From positions 62,001 through 126,000 of the forward strand of contig JADJRG010000031.1 of assembly GCA_016712315.1 (NCBI GenBank): a stretch of 64,000 bases of DNA. The letters are read 5' to 3'. Positions 34,579 through 43,047 of the stretch are shown here, one piece after another; the first letter of the stretch is position 1, and each line of letters begins with the position of its first letter. The position numbers and the translations under genes were made by a program. Origin of the DNA: Nannocystis sp. Its GTDB lineage: Bacteria > Myxococcota_A > Polyangia > Nannocystales > Nannocystaceae. The notes under the pieces are model-generated. The model saw nothing but the letters and a program-made list of their open reading frames with translations. It searched no databases and was not told where the DNA came from.

Positions 34579-36459
34579 GTGCCGCGGGGGAGCGCCGGGA
34601 TCAGCGGGTTCGTCGGCGCCGCGCTGGTGGCGGCGGCGGCGGCGGCGGCGATCCTCGGCGCGCAGGCGCGGACGCGGCGGTGGCCAGAGGCGCGGCGATC
34701 CGCGGCGGAGCTGGCGTCGATGACCCCGGCGCGGCGAGGCGACGGCTTCGTGGGATCGGGGGCGTGCGCGGCGTGTCACCCCTCGGAGCACCGGAGCTGG
34801 GCGGGGAGCTTCCACCGGACGATGACGCAGCTCGCGACGCCTGCGGCGGCGCTGGCCCCCTTCGCGGGGGAGACGCTGCGCGGGGTGGACGGGGAGTATC
34901 GGGCGTTTCGCCGCGGCGAGGAGCTGTGGGTGGCGATGGTGGATCCAGAGTGGAAGCGGGCGCGGGCGCGGGGAGGTGACGCGCTGGTGGCCGGTCCGGT
35001 GATCGAGCGGCGGGTGGTGATGACGACGGGCTCGCATCACCTGCAGGTGTATTGGGTGGCGACGGCGACCGGCGAGGAGCTGCTCGCGTTCCCGTTCACG
35101 TACTTGATCGAGGACGGGCGCTGGGCGCCGAACGAGAGCACGCTGCTGCGGCCGCCTGGAGGCGACGCGGTGTACACGTGGAACCAAGTGTGCATCCAGT
35201 GCCACGCCGTCGCGGGGGTGCCAGGATATGACGAGGGCGGCGCGGCGGCGTCGCGGACGGCGGAGCTGGGGATCGCGTGTGAGGCGTGCCATGGGCCCGG
35301 GGCGGCGCACGTGGCGGCGAATCAGGCGCCGTGGCGTCGCTATGCGCGGCATCTGGCTGATGGGACAGATCCCTCGATCGTGAACCCGGCGCGGCTGGAT
35401 CCGCGGCGCGCGTCGGAGGTGTGCGGGCTCTGCCACAGCGCGGCGGTGTTCGCCGATGAGGCGCGGTGGCTGCGCGAGGGCGCGGCGTTTCGCGCGGGTG
35501 ATCGCTTGGAGCCGGAGCACGGGCTGCTGCGCCACCCGCTGCTGGCGGACCAGCCGTGGGTGGACGCGCTGTTGGCCGCGGATCCCGGGCTCATCGACGG
35601 GCGGCTGTGGCCGGACGGGACGATCCGGGTGGCGGGCCGCGAGCTGACCGGGATGATCGAGAGCGGCTGCTATCAGCGCGGCGAGCTCTCCTGTCTCTCG
35701 TGCCATCAATTGCACGGCGCGGATCCCGACGACCAACTGGCGCGCGGGATGGACGGGGACGGGGCGTGCGCGGGCTGTCACGCCGCGATCGCGGCGGCGC
35801 CGGCGGAGCACTCGCGTCACCCGCGCGGGTCGGCGGGCAGCGGCTGTCTCGAGTGCCATATGCCGCGGACGACGTACGGCCTGCTCGGGGCGATCCGCAG
35901 CCACCGGATCGACAGCCCAGAGCTGAGCGCTGGGGCTGAGGGGCGGCCGAACGCGTGCAACTTGTGCCACCTCGATAAGAGCTTGGGGTGGACGGCGCAG
36001 CGGCTGGTCGAGTGGTTCGGGCAGGCGCCGGCGGGCTTGGATGAGGAGGAGCAGACGATCGCGGCCGGGGTGCTTTGGGCGCTGCGCGGGGACGCGAACC
36101 AGCGCGCGCTGGCGGCGTGGCATCTGGGCTGGGCGCCGGCGCAGGCGGCCTCAGGGGCGGACTGGCAGGGGCTGTTGCTGGCGCCGTTGATGGAGGATCC
36201 GTACGACGCGGTGCGATACATCGCGGGGCGATCAGCGCGCGCGCTGCCGGGGAGCGAGGCGCTGCGCTTCGACTACGTGGGGCCGCCAGCGGCGCGGGCG
36301 GCGGCGGCGGCGAGGGTGCGGACGATCGCGGAGGTAGGGCTGGCGCGGCGTCGCGGTGACGCCGCGCTCTTGGTCGATGAGGCGGGCTCGGTCGACGCGG
36401 CGGCCGTCCGTCGGTTGATGCAGCGGCGTAACGACCGTCCGATCGATCTGCGCGAGTGA
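34579..36459 (+). CDS. Membrane-anchored octaheme cytochrome c
   Basis: 626 aa from GTG 34579. One N-terminal anchor (GFVGAALVAAAAAAAILGA). Eight CXXCH heme c sites in order: CAACH (63-67), CIQCH, CEACH, CGLCH, CLSCH, CAGCH, CLECH and CNLCH. Extra His residues (TTGSHHLQVYW, HGPGAAHV, EHSRHPRGS, GAIRSHRID) could be distal ligands. The last 170 residues contain HEAT-like helices (VLWALRGDANQRALAAWHLG) without heme sites. The layout resembles deltaproteobacterial multiheme cytochromes of the c554 kind. Periplasmic electron transfer is certain in kind, but the substrate is unknown. Confidence 0.88.
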   Translation: MPRGSAGISGFVGAALVAAAAAAAILGAQARTRRWPEARRSAAELASMTPARRGDGFVGSGACAACHPSEHRSWAGSFHRTMTQLATPAAALAPFAGETLRGVDGEYRAFRRGEELWVAMVDPEWKRARARGGDALVAGPVIERRVVMTTGSHHLQVYWVATATGEELLAFPFTYLIEDGRWAPNESTLLRPPGGDAVYTWNQVCIQCHAVAGVPGYDEGGAAASRTAELGIACEACHGPGAAHVAANQAPWRRYARHLADGTDPSIVNPARLDPRRASEVCGLCHSAAVFADEARWLREGAAFRAGDRLEPEHGLLRHPLLADQPWVDALLAADPGLIDGRLWPDGTIRVAGRELTGMIESGCYQRGELSCLSCHQLHGADPDDQLARGMDGDGACAGCHAAIAAAPAEHSRHPRGSAGSGCLECHMPRTTYGLLGAIRSHRIDSPELSAGAEGRPNACNLCHLDKSLGWTAQRLVEWFGQAPAGLDEEEQTIAAGVLWALRGDANQRALAAWHLGWAPAQAASGADWQGLLLAPLMEDPYDAVRYIAGRSARALPGSEALRFDYVGPPAARAAAAARVRTIAEVGLARRRGDAALLVDEAGSVDAAAVRRLMQRRNDRPIDLRE

Positions 36460-36550
36460 GCGGGGGGCTGCCGGCCTCGCATCCGCCTGTGATGCGCTTC
36501 CCCATCGGCAGAGCGAGCCGCTGCGGCGACGCGGGTGCTAGTTTGGGTGC

Positions 36551-36976
36551 GTGGCGACGCAGGCGCGCTCGGAGGCTGGATCGCTCTCGCGATCGATCGA
36601 GGTGCGCTCGGTGCTGCTGGTCGATGACGACGACGAGATCAGGACGCTGGGGGCGATCGTCCTGCGTAAGGTCGGCGGTTGGGCGGTGCGAGTCGCGGCC
36701 TCGGGGGCGGAGGCGCTGGAGCTGGTGCGGGCGGAGCGGCCGGATCTGATCTTGCTCGACGTGCGTATGCCCGAGATGGACGGCCCGGCGACGCTGGCGC
36801 TGCTGCGCGCGCGGCCGGAGACGAGCGCGACGCCGGTGATCTTCCTGACCGCAGAGTCAGGCGCGGGCGAGCTCGAGGCGGACCGGGATCGTGAGGTGCT
36901 CGGCGTGATCGAGAAGCCGTTCGAGCCGCTGGGGCTGGCGGCGGCGATCCGATCGCTGTTGAGCCGTTCGGGGTAG
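36551..36976 (+). CDS. Stand-alone response regulator receiver
   Basis: 141 aa from GTG 36551. A single REC domain (about 18-138): acidic pair VLLVDDDDEI, phosphoacceptor Asp in LILLDVRMPEMDG, Thr in VIFLTAES and Lys in IEKPFEP. There is no output domain (CheY-like). It lies 9 bp before an Hpt-domain gene, its likely phosphotransfer partner. Confidence 0.92.
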   Translation: MATQARSEAGSLSRSIEVRSVLLVDDDDEIRTLGAIVLRKVGGWAVRVAASGAEALELVRAERPDLILLDVRMPEMDGPATLALLRARPETSATPVIFLTAESGAGELEADRDREVLGVIEKPFEPLGLAAAIRSLLSRSG

Positions 36977-36985
36977 GCTGCAGGC

Positions 36986-37639
36986 ATGACGACGCGGAGC
37001 CTCCTGGTGGTCGGGGATCCGCCGCTGTGCGCGGCGGTCGCGGCGGCGCTGGCCGCTGAGGATGTGGCGCTGATCCCAGCGACGGCGGCGGCGGAGGCGC
37101 GGCTGATCGCGGAGATCGAGGGGCCCGCGGGGTTGATCGCGTCGGCCTCGGCGCTGGCGGCGGAGCCCGCGGCGCTGGCGGCGGCGTTGAAGTGCTGCGG
37201 GGGGATCGGCGCGTGCCTGGCCTTCGAGACAGGTGATGAGGAGGCGGGCGCGCGCTCGCGGGGATCCTTCGAGCTCGTGCGCTCGGCGGCGGCGCTGCGG
37301 GAGTGGGCGGCGCAGCTGCCGAGCCGCGGGCGGGGCGAGGAGCTCGGGCTCGATCCGGTGGCGGCGGTGCGGGCCGCGTACGGGGCGTCGCTGCCGGATA
37401 AGGCGCGCTCGTTGGCGGCGCTGGCGGCGGCGGCGGCGGCCGAGCGGGCGGATCCGGAGCGGATCGCGGCGGTGCGGCGACTGGCGCACCGGCTGCGCGG
37501 ATCGGCGGGGACCTTCGGCTATCGGGAGTTCGGCGCGCTCGCGGCCGAGATCGACGACGCCCTCGCGGAGGAGGGCGGGGAGGGTCGTTGGCAGGTGATC
37601 GAGGCGGCGCTGCTGCGGCTCGCTCGTTGGTCGAGCTGA
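36986..37639 (+). CDS. Hpt-domain protein with degenerate receiver-like N-terminus
   Basis: 217 aa. The N-terminal 100 residues follow a receiver-like outline (SLLVVGDPPLCAAVAAALAA) but lack the phosphoacceptor Asp. The C-terminal domain (about 125-215) is Hpt: LPDKARSLAALAAAA, then phospho-His in RRLAHRLRGSAGTFGYREFG. It probably relays phosphate to or from the adjacent receiver. No kinase is adjacent. Confidence 0.82.
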   Translation: MTTRSLLVVGDPPLCAAVAAALAAEDVALIPATAAAEARLIAEIEGPAGLIASASALAAEPAALAAALKCCGGIGACLAFETGDEEAGARSRGSFELVRSAAALREWAAQLPSRGRGEELGLDPVAAVRAAYGASLPDKARSLAALAAAAAAERADPERIAAVRRLAHRLRGSAGTFGYREFGALAAEIDDALAEEGGEGRWQVIEAALLRLARWSS

Positions 37640-37664
37640 GCGGCGCCGGCGGACGCGATCCGCA

Positions 37665-38201
37665 CTAGCGGATCATGGCGCCGGCGTTGGTGCGGTGCAC
37701 CAGCTCGACGCGGTTATGCACGCCGACGCGGCGGTAGATCTGGCGGACGTAGGTGCGCACTGTGCTGAAGCTGAGGCCGGTGCGGGCGGCGATCTGCTTG
37801 TCCGTGCAGCCTGAGACGACGAGGCGGGCGATCCGGGCGAGGCGGGGGGGGAGCTGGCCCTCCTGGGCGAGCTCGTCCTGGTCGGCCTCGCTCGGGGGCA
37901 CGTACAGGTGGTAGGTGTGGCCTTCGATCTGCATCATCGTGGTGGTGGGCGGCAGGCCCTCGCTGCCCTCGCCTTGGTCGTCGAGGAGGCGGCCAGCGGC
38001 GGCGTTCATCGCGATGACCTCGCCGCGGTCGTCGGCCATGTAGGCGGGGCGGGGGTAGCTGTGGATGAGGTCGCTGAGGGCGGCGAGGACGCGGGTGTCT
38101 CGGCGCGGGGTCGCCGTCGTCGCAGCCGGAGCGTGGCCGTGCCAGGCGTGGGCAGAGGTCTCAACGGGCGACGACATGGAGTCCGAGATTTGTGTGGTCA
38201 T
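37665..38201 (-). CDS. LuxR-type transcriptional regulator with PAS-like sensor region
   Basis: 178 aa from ATG 38201. Residues about 40-110 look PAS-like (YPRPAYMADDRGEVIAMNAA). The C-terminal LuxR helix-turn-helix (about 115-175) reads LARIARLVVSGCTDKQIAAR, then LSFSTVRTYVRQIYRRVGVH, with all usual conserved residues. It is a one-component or receiver-less regulator. The 217-bp AT-richer region upstream is probably its control region. Confidence 0.88.
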   Translation of the reverse strand: MTTQISDSMSSPVETSAHAWHGHAPAATTATPRRDTRVLAALSDLIHSYPRPAYMADDRGEVIAMNAAAGRLLDDQGEGSEGLPPTTTMMQIEGHTYHLYVPPSEADQDELAQEGQLPPRLARIARLVVSGCTDKQIAARTGLSFSTVRTYVRQIYRRVGVHNRVELVHRTNAGAMIR

Positions 38202-38418
38202 GAGCACCCAGGTTTGCAGGAAGTGGTCCAGCCTGAAGGGGGTCCCGCAAACGGCTATCAGTGCTGCCTACAAATGCGCAATTCCAATGGTTTCAATAGT
38301 TTGTGAAATCGTGCCAAGATTGGTCTGCATCGGGGCAAAATGGGACGATTCGGGGCTTTATGACCCGTGGCGCCCTGGGAACAATGTTCGACGAGGCGCG
38401 CGTTTGCCCTTGAAGAGG
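38202..38418. promoter_or_regulatory. AT-richer intergenic region upstream of the LuxR-type gene
   Basis: Composition falls clearly below the surrounding GC level (for example around 38265-38340, with AATTCCAATGGTTTCAATAG). No frame looks coding. An interrupted inverted repeat GAAC-AAT-GTTC lies at 38379-38389. It sits before the LuxR-type gene and after the end of the hydrolase gene, so it most likely carries the regulator promoter and operators. Confidence 0.45.
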
Positions 38419-39708
38419 TCACCCCTCGCGGGGCCTTCGCGCGCGCGGACGACCGTCGCGGTGGGCGTCGTGCAGGCCGCGGAGGAAGCGCTCGACGGCC
38501 TCGACGATCGCGACGGTGCGGGTCGAGGGGAAGATGTCGAAGGCGTGCGCGGCGCCAGGCAGCTCGGCGTAGAGGACGAGCTCGCGTGAGCGTCTGCGCA
38601 GCTCCTCGGCGAAGTCGCGGGCGTCTTGCACCGGCGCGAGGTTGTCGCTGGAGCCGTGGATGATGAAGAGGGGCGGGGCGTCGGCGTGGATCCGCTGGAT
38701 CGGTGAGGCGCGATCGTAGGCGTCGGGGTCGCCGTCCATCGGCCGCTTCATGACGACTCGCTCGAGCAAGGCGCGGTAGGCGGCGGGCTTGCGGCGGCGG
38801 CGGTTGGTGAGATCGAAGACGCCGTAGAAGACGACGGCGGCCTGGACGGCGGTGTCGGCGGCCTCGAAGCCGGGCTGGTACTCAGGATCGCCGGCGGTGA
38901 GGGCGACCAGCGCGGCGAGGTGGCCGCCGGCCGAGCCGCCGGAGACGACGATGAAGTCGGGATCGACGCCGAGCTCGTCGGCGTGGGCGCGGATCCACGC
39001 GAGCGCGCGCTTGACGTCGATGAGGTGGGCGGGGAAGGCGGCCGCGGGGCTGAGGCGATAGTCGATGTTGAAACCAACCCAGCCGTTGGCGGCGAGGTGG
39101 GTGAGCAGCGGGATCCCCTGGTACTCCTTGAAGCCGACGATCCAGGCGCCTCCGTGGATCTGGAGGATCGCCGGGCGGCGGCCGCCAGGCGCGCGCGGGC
39201 GGTAGATGTCGAGGGTGAGCGGGCGGCCTTCGGCCTCGCTGAAGACGACGCCGCGGCGCACCTCGACGTCGCGCCGCCAGAACATCAGCGGGGGGACGAG
39301 CAGGTGGCTGCGCGGGTAGGTGCGGCCGGCGGCGGCGAGGGGCGGCGCGGCGGCGAGGGCGGCCTCGATCGCGGCGACGCCTCGGCCGGCGACCCTGAAG
39401 ATCTGGATCATGCCGACCCACGCGGCGATCAGGAGGACCTGGCCGATGAGACCGGTGAGGTGATCGAGCGCGCCGCCGAGGATGAGCAGGAGATCGAGCG
39501 CGAGCGTGAGCAGCAGGAGGTGCAGCGGCAGCTCGGTGGTCCACCACGCGGCGAAGAAGCTGGGCAACAGCCACAGCGGGCCGCGGCGGGGCCTCCAGGC
39601 GTTGACGACGAGGACGAGGGCGGCGACGCCGAGCGCGAGCAGGAGCCAGGCGGGCTGGGTGAAGGGTTCCACGAGGATGAGGGTGACGCGGGCGCTCAGC
39701 GCAGCCAA
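38419..39708 (-). CDS. Membrane-anchored alpha/beta hydrolase (HSL/BD-FAE-like esterase)
   Basis: 429 aa. An N-terminal membrane region of about four helices (1-115; ALGVAALVLVVNA, LHLLLLTLALDLLLILGG) precedes an alpha/beta hydrolase domain (about 150-415). The oxyanion motif is HGGAW, the nucleophile Ser lies in VVSGGSAGGHLAAL, an acid in GSSDNLAPV and the His in PGAAHAFDI. This is the hormone-sensitive-lipase/carboxylesterase type. It probably hydrolyses ester bonds of lipids or polymers at the inner membrane. Its start overlaps the end of the TPR gene by 13 bp. Confidence 0.88.
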   Translation of the reverse strand: MAALSARVTLILVEPFTQPAWLLLALGVAALVLVVNAWRPRRGPLWLLPSFFAAWWTTELPLHLLLLTLALDLLLILGGALDHLTGLIGQVLLIAAWVGMIQIFRVAGRGVAAIEAALAAAPPLAAAGRTYPRSHLLVPPLMFWRRDVEVRRGVVFSEAEGRPLTLDIYRPRAPGGRRPAILQIHGGAWIVGFKEYQGIPLLTHLAANGWVGFNIDYRLSPAAAFPAHLIDVKRALAWIRAHADELGVDPDFIVVSGGSAGGHLAALVALTAGDPEYQPGFEAADTAVQAAVVFYGVFDLTNRRRRKPAAYRALLERVVMKRPMDGDPDAYDRASPIQRIHADAPPLFIIHGSSDNLAPVQDARDFAEELRRRSRELVLYAELPGAAHAFDIFPSTRTVAIVEAVERFLRGLHDAHRDGRPRARRPREG

Positions 39709-40799
39709 GCGCGGGTCGCGAGGACTTGGGGGTGATCGGCGCCGAGGATCTCCTCGAGGTCCTCGGCGGCGGCCTCCATCTCAGCGAGGCCGAAGAGGTC
39801 GCCGAGCTGGCGCATCGCCGTGCCCCAGTTGAAGCGCGCGGTGACGGTCTGGGGGTGGCGCGGGCCGAGGTGGCGCTGGCGGATGTCGAAGCTCTGGTGG
39901 TAGCGCTCGAGCGCCTGGGCGAAGCGACCGAGGCTGTAGTAGACCTGGCCGAGCGCGTTGTGGATGGTGGCGGCGGCGGGGGTCTCGGCGCTGCCGGCGG
40001 CGAGGTGACCCGCGAGGCTGCGCGTGAACACCTCCAGGGCGGCCTCGTGATCGCCGGCGCGATGGAGGGTGCGGCCGTAGTCGTGGAGGAGGAGGAGGAG
40101 GTCGGGGTCGCCGGGGCTGAGGTGCGGGTCGAGCTCGCCGAGGGCGCGGCGGAAGCGGGCGAGCGCGTCGGCCGGGCGGCCTTGGAGGTTGGCGATCTGG
40201 CCGAGGGTGAGCTGCGCGAGGCCGAGGAGGCGGGCGTCGCCGAGGCCAAAATTGGCGCTGGCGAGGACCCGCTCGATGTGCGGCAGCGCGGACTCAGGGT
40301 CGCCGACGGCGGCGTAGAGGCGGCCGAGCGCGAGGTGGGCGGCGAGGGCGCGCGGGCTCCAGGCGCCGAGGCGACGCTCCAAGACCGGGAGGGCGCGGCT
40401 CCAGGCGTCGACGGCCTCGGTGTAGCGCTCGAGCGGCTGGAGGGCGGTGGCGAGGGCGGCGAGGGTGAAGGCGGTGAAGGGGTGGCTCGGGCTGACGGCG
40501 CCGGCCATCAGGCGGAGGGCCTCCTCGAGCTGCTCGGCGGCCTCGCGGTGGCGTCCTTGGCGGGCGAGCAGCTCACCGAGGGCGCTGCGCACGCTGGCGA
40601 TGTGCGGGTGCGCGGGCGGCATGCGCTCGAGCGCCTCGGAGTAATGGACGAGGGCGGCGTCGAGCCGGCCCTGCTGGGCGAGCTCTTGGCCGACGGCGTG
40701 GAGGAGGATGGCGGTGGCAGGCAGGCCCAAGCGCCCGTGGATCGTACGCGAATCGCGGCGTCGTTCACAACCACGGCGCGGTCGCAGTTGAAGACGCAC
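39696..40799 (-). CDS. Tetratricopeptide-repeat protein
   Basis: Up to 367 aa. About eight TPR/Kinesin-light-chain-like repeats cover residues 30-360 (VGQELAQQGRLDAALVHYSE, LGQIANLQGRPADALARFRR, LGQVYYSLGRFAQALERYHQ, then ILGADHPQVLATRAW). The final NWGTAMRQLGDLFG and GADHP element is typical of TPR_12 proteins that scaffold signalling complexes. The exact start is uncertain: GTG 40799 gives a basic N-terminus, and a later start near residue 20 is possible. It is coupled to the downstream hydrolase. Confidence 0.82.
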   Translation of the reverse strand: MRLQLRPRRGCERRRDSRTIHGRLGLPATAILLHAVGQELAQQGRLDAALVHYSEALERMPPAHPHIASVRSALGELLARQGRHREAAEQLEEALRLMAGAVSPSHPFTAFTLAALATALQPLERYTEAVDAWSRALPVLERRLGAWSPRALAAHLALGRLYAAVGDPESALPHIERVLASANFGLGDARLLGLAQLTLGQIANLQGRPADALARFRRALGELDPHLSPGDPDLLLLLHDYGRTLHRAGDHEAALEVFTRSLAGHLAAGSAETPAAATIHNALGQVYYSLGRFAQALERYHQSFDIRQRHLGPRHPQTVTARFNWGTAMRQLGDLFGLAEMEAAAEDLEEILGADHPQVLATRAWLR

Positions 40800-40891
40800 G
40801 CAGAGCCTGCGCGTGCACGTCGGCGGCGTCTCGCGCGCTCGTAGGCGGTGTAGCGGCGTTTGTGGGCGGTTTTTTCGGTACAGTCGCGGGG

Positions 40892-42223
40892 ATGGTCGCG
40901 CGTCGCTCGCCCCCCGTATGGTGCTGCGTGGTCCCGTTCGCGCTCGCGCTGGCGTGCAGCGGCGGGGAGGAGGAGACGACGGCGTTTAGCGCCTCGATCA
41001 CGAGCGCGAGCCAGGGCGCGAGCGCGACGGAGAGCGCGGGATCGACCAGCGACAGCGAGAGCGAAGGAGCGACGACGAGCGGATCGACGAGCGGATCGAG
41101 CGGATCGAGCGGATCGAGCGGGTCGACGAGCGGGTCGACGAGCGGGTCGACGAGCGGGTCGACGAGCGGGTCGACGAGCGGGTCGACGAGCGGGTCGACG
41201 AGCGGCGATACGGGGGTGATGCCGCCGGATGATCCGTGCTTCGGCCAAGGCGACGGGCTGCACTGCGGCGCGGTGCTCGGGGGGATGGCAGATCACGGAT
41301 CGCTGTACCAGTGCATGGGCGGCAAGACCTTCTCGGCGCAGCCCTGCGCGCTCGGCTGCGCCGACAGCTTGTGCAACAAGCCGGCGAGCGACCCGTGCAG
41401 CGGCGCGAACTCGGGCGACGGGGACTACTGCGGCAGCACGCTGCCAGGCGGCGACGGCGGGGCGCTGTACACCTGCGTCAACGGGGCGACGGCGGATAAA
41501 AAGAGCTGCGCGGACGGCTGCCAGGTGAACCCGCCAGGGGTCGCGGATAAGTGCAACTCGGCGGATCTGTGCGTGTTCGCGTCGTCCGGGGACGGCGCGT
41601 ACTGTGGGGCCTCGCTGCAGCAGGGGAGCGCGGATGACGTGCTCTTCCAGTGCGCGGGCAAGATGACGGTGAGCCAGCAGACCTGCGCGAACGGCTGCCA
41701 GGTGATGCCGCCCGGCGAGCCCGACGTGTGTAAGGGCGGCGGAGGCGGCGGCGAGTGCTGCCTGAAGAAGCCGCCGGGGTCGCTGACGCAGGCGTACTCG
41801 GCCTGCGGGAACGGCGGCAGCCACTACGGGATCGACTACGGGACGGCGATCGGTACGCCGATCTACGCGGGCATGACCGGCACGGTCGTGGGGCTCGCGA
41901 CGGGCTTTCCGAACTGCTACGACAAGGGCTGCGCGCCCGCGTGCTGGAACGCCTTCAACTACGTGAAGCTGAAGGCGGAGTGCGGCGATCCCAACGAGCC
42001 GGGCAGAGATTTCTACATCTACTACCTGCACATCGACAGCTTGGCGCCAGGGATCGCGATGGGCTCGAAGGTGAGCCAGGGGCAGCTCGTGGCGCTGAGC
42101 GGGAACTCCGGGTGCTCGTCCGGGCCGCATATCCACATCGAGACGGTGTCGGTGCCGGGCGGGCAGAACGCGTCGCTGAACACGTGTAACTCGCAGAGCC
42201 CGGCGGTCCACTACTGTCAGTGA
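40892..42223 (+). CDS. M23-family metallopeptidase lipoprotein with GSTS-repeat linker
   Basis: 443 aa from ATG 40892. Lipobox ALAC, then a low-complexity linker of GSTS/GSS units (about 62-105). A Cys-rich region with three similar modules (CFGQGDGLHCGAVLGG, CSGANSGDGDYCGSTLPGGD, CVFASSGDGAYCGASL) follows, and the C-terminal LytM/M23 domain (about 300-440) is last. Zn ligands are visible: HYGID (HxxxD) and GPHIHIE (HxH), with YYLHID between. It should cleave peptidoglycan cross-links or other Gly-containing peptides. Extra Cys in the catalytic domain are unusual. Confidence 0.9.
   Translation: MVARRSPPVWCCVVPFALALACSGGEEETTAFSASITSASQGASATESAGSTSDSESEGATTSGSTSGSSGSSGSSGSTSGSTSGSTSGSTSGSTSGSTSGSTSGDTGVMPPDDPCFGQGDGLHCGAVLGGMADHGSLYQCMGGKTFSAQPCALGCADSLCNKPASDPCSGANSGDGDYCGSTLPGGDGGALYTCVNGATADKKSCADGCQVNPPGVADKCNSADLCVFASSGDGAYCGASLQQGSADDVLFQCAGKMTVSQQTCANGCQVMPPGEPDVCKGGGGGGECCLKKPPGSLTQAYSACGNGGSHYGIDYGTAIGTPIYAGMTGTVVGLATGFPNCYDKGCAPACWNAFNYVKLKAECGDPNEPGRDFYIYYLHIDSLAPGIAMGSKVSQGQLVALSGNSGCSSGPHIHIETVSVPGGQNASLNTCNSQSPAVHYCQ
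41081..41203 (+). repeat. Tandem coding repeat (GSTS/GSS)
   Basis: One 12-bp unit GGATCGACGAGC, three 9-bp units GGATCGAGC, then seven exact 12-bp units GGGTCGACGAGC. It encodes the lipoprotein linker and is a candidate for slippage length variation. Confidence 0.95.
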
Positions 42224-42317
42224 GGGGGCGTAGGGCGGGGTCGCGCGGGCGGCGGCGCGACATTGGGTGACGCCGCCCGCGGTGTCGCGCGGGACGGCGA
42301 GCTATGCTGTCGAGAGC

Positions 42318-43046
42318 ATGCGACGAATTCGAACGATCTTCGTGAGCGCGACGATGTGCTCGTGCTTCGTCGACGTCCCGGTCGAAGAGATGAGCGCGAG
42401 CGAGGGCGCCTCGTCGAGCGGATCGAGCGCGACGAGCGCGACGACGACGAGCTCCAGCGACCCGACGACGGCGACGAGCGCGTCGGCTACGGGCACGTCG
42501 GGCACGAGCACGTCGAGCACGAGCACGTCGAGCACGTCGAGCACGTCGAGCACGTCGAGCACGTCGAGCAGCTCCGGCGCTTCAGGTTCAGGTGACTCTT
42601 CAGACACGTCGGCGACGAGCGATCCGACCGCCTCGGCCTGCTCCGACTCGCTGTCGTTGGCGATGACCCCGGAGTGCGTGATCGGCTCGGAGATCGAGTC
42701 GGTGCTGTGGGGTCACGAGCGCTGCGCGGCCGCCTTTGGGGAGGACTGGCGGTGGTTGTCGCACCACGAGCAGAGCGGCTGGTCGGTCGATGGCGTGTGG
42801 ATCGATGCGGTCGGCGAGGGCGAGCGCGGCTGGGCCCACATCAAGGATCAGGACGCGGAGTGCTTCTCGACGATGAACCAGTACGGCTTCACCTGGTACC
42901 GCGGCGTGGGCACGTGCGGCGCCGGGTGTTCGCCGGTCGATGGGCTCGAGGGGGATGAGTTCAAGCCCAACGCGGGGCAGTGCAACTCGTACACGGGTGA
43001 CACTCCGTGTGACTTGTGCCGCCGGTTGATCTGCGTGAGCGGATGA
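42318..43046 (+). CDS. Lipoprotein with STS-repeat linker
   Basis: 242 aa from ATG 42318. Short signal MRRIRTIFVSATMCSC with the lipobox Cys at residue 14 or 16. A long Ser/Thr linker (about 25-100, partly exact STS repeats) leads to a globular domain (about 110-240) with CSDSLSLAMTPECVIGSEIE, WGHERCAAAFGEDWRWLSHH, WAHIKDQDAECFSTM and CDLCRRLIC. Paired Cys suggest disulfides. No family is recognised. It ends 1 bp from the convergent HEAT-repeat gene. Confidence 0.75.
   Translation: MRRIRTIFVSATMCSCFVDVPVEEMSASEGASSSGSSATSATTTSSSDPTTATSASATGTSGTSTSSTSTSSTSSTSSTSSTSSSSGASGSGDSSDTSATSDPTASACSDSLSLAMTPECVIGSEIESVLWGHERCAAAFGEDWRWLSHHEQSGWSVDGVWIDAVGEGERGWAHIKDQDAECFSTMNQYGFTWYRGVGTCGAGCSPVDGLEGDEFKPNAGQCNSYTGDTPCDLCRRLICVSG
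42502..42571 (+). repeat. Tandem coding repeat AGCACGTCG (STS)
   Basis: Repeated 9-bp units of the type AGCACGTCG, several of them exact, encoding the Ser/Thr linker of the lipoprotein at 42318-43046. Confidence 0.85.
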
Positions 43047-43047
43047 T

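Noticed and set aside
33388..36123. A 911-codon open frame on the minus strand
   Set aside because: It runs antisense through the rhomboid and octaheme cytochrome genes and its translation is Arg/His/Pro-rich with no domain, typical of a GC-rich shadow frame.
38202..38418. AT-richer island considered as foreign DNA
   Set aside because: It is only about 200 bp, has no integrase, repeats or coding frame, and fits a promoter region.
41081..41203. Regular tandem repeats considered as a CRISPR array
   Set aside because: Units are 9-12 bp with no spacers and lie in frame within a lipoprotein linker.
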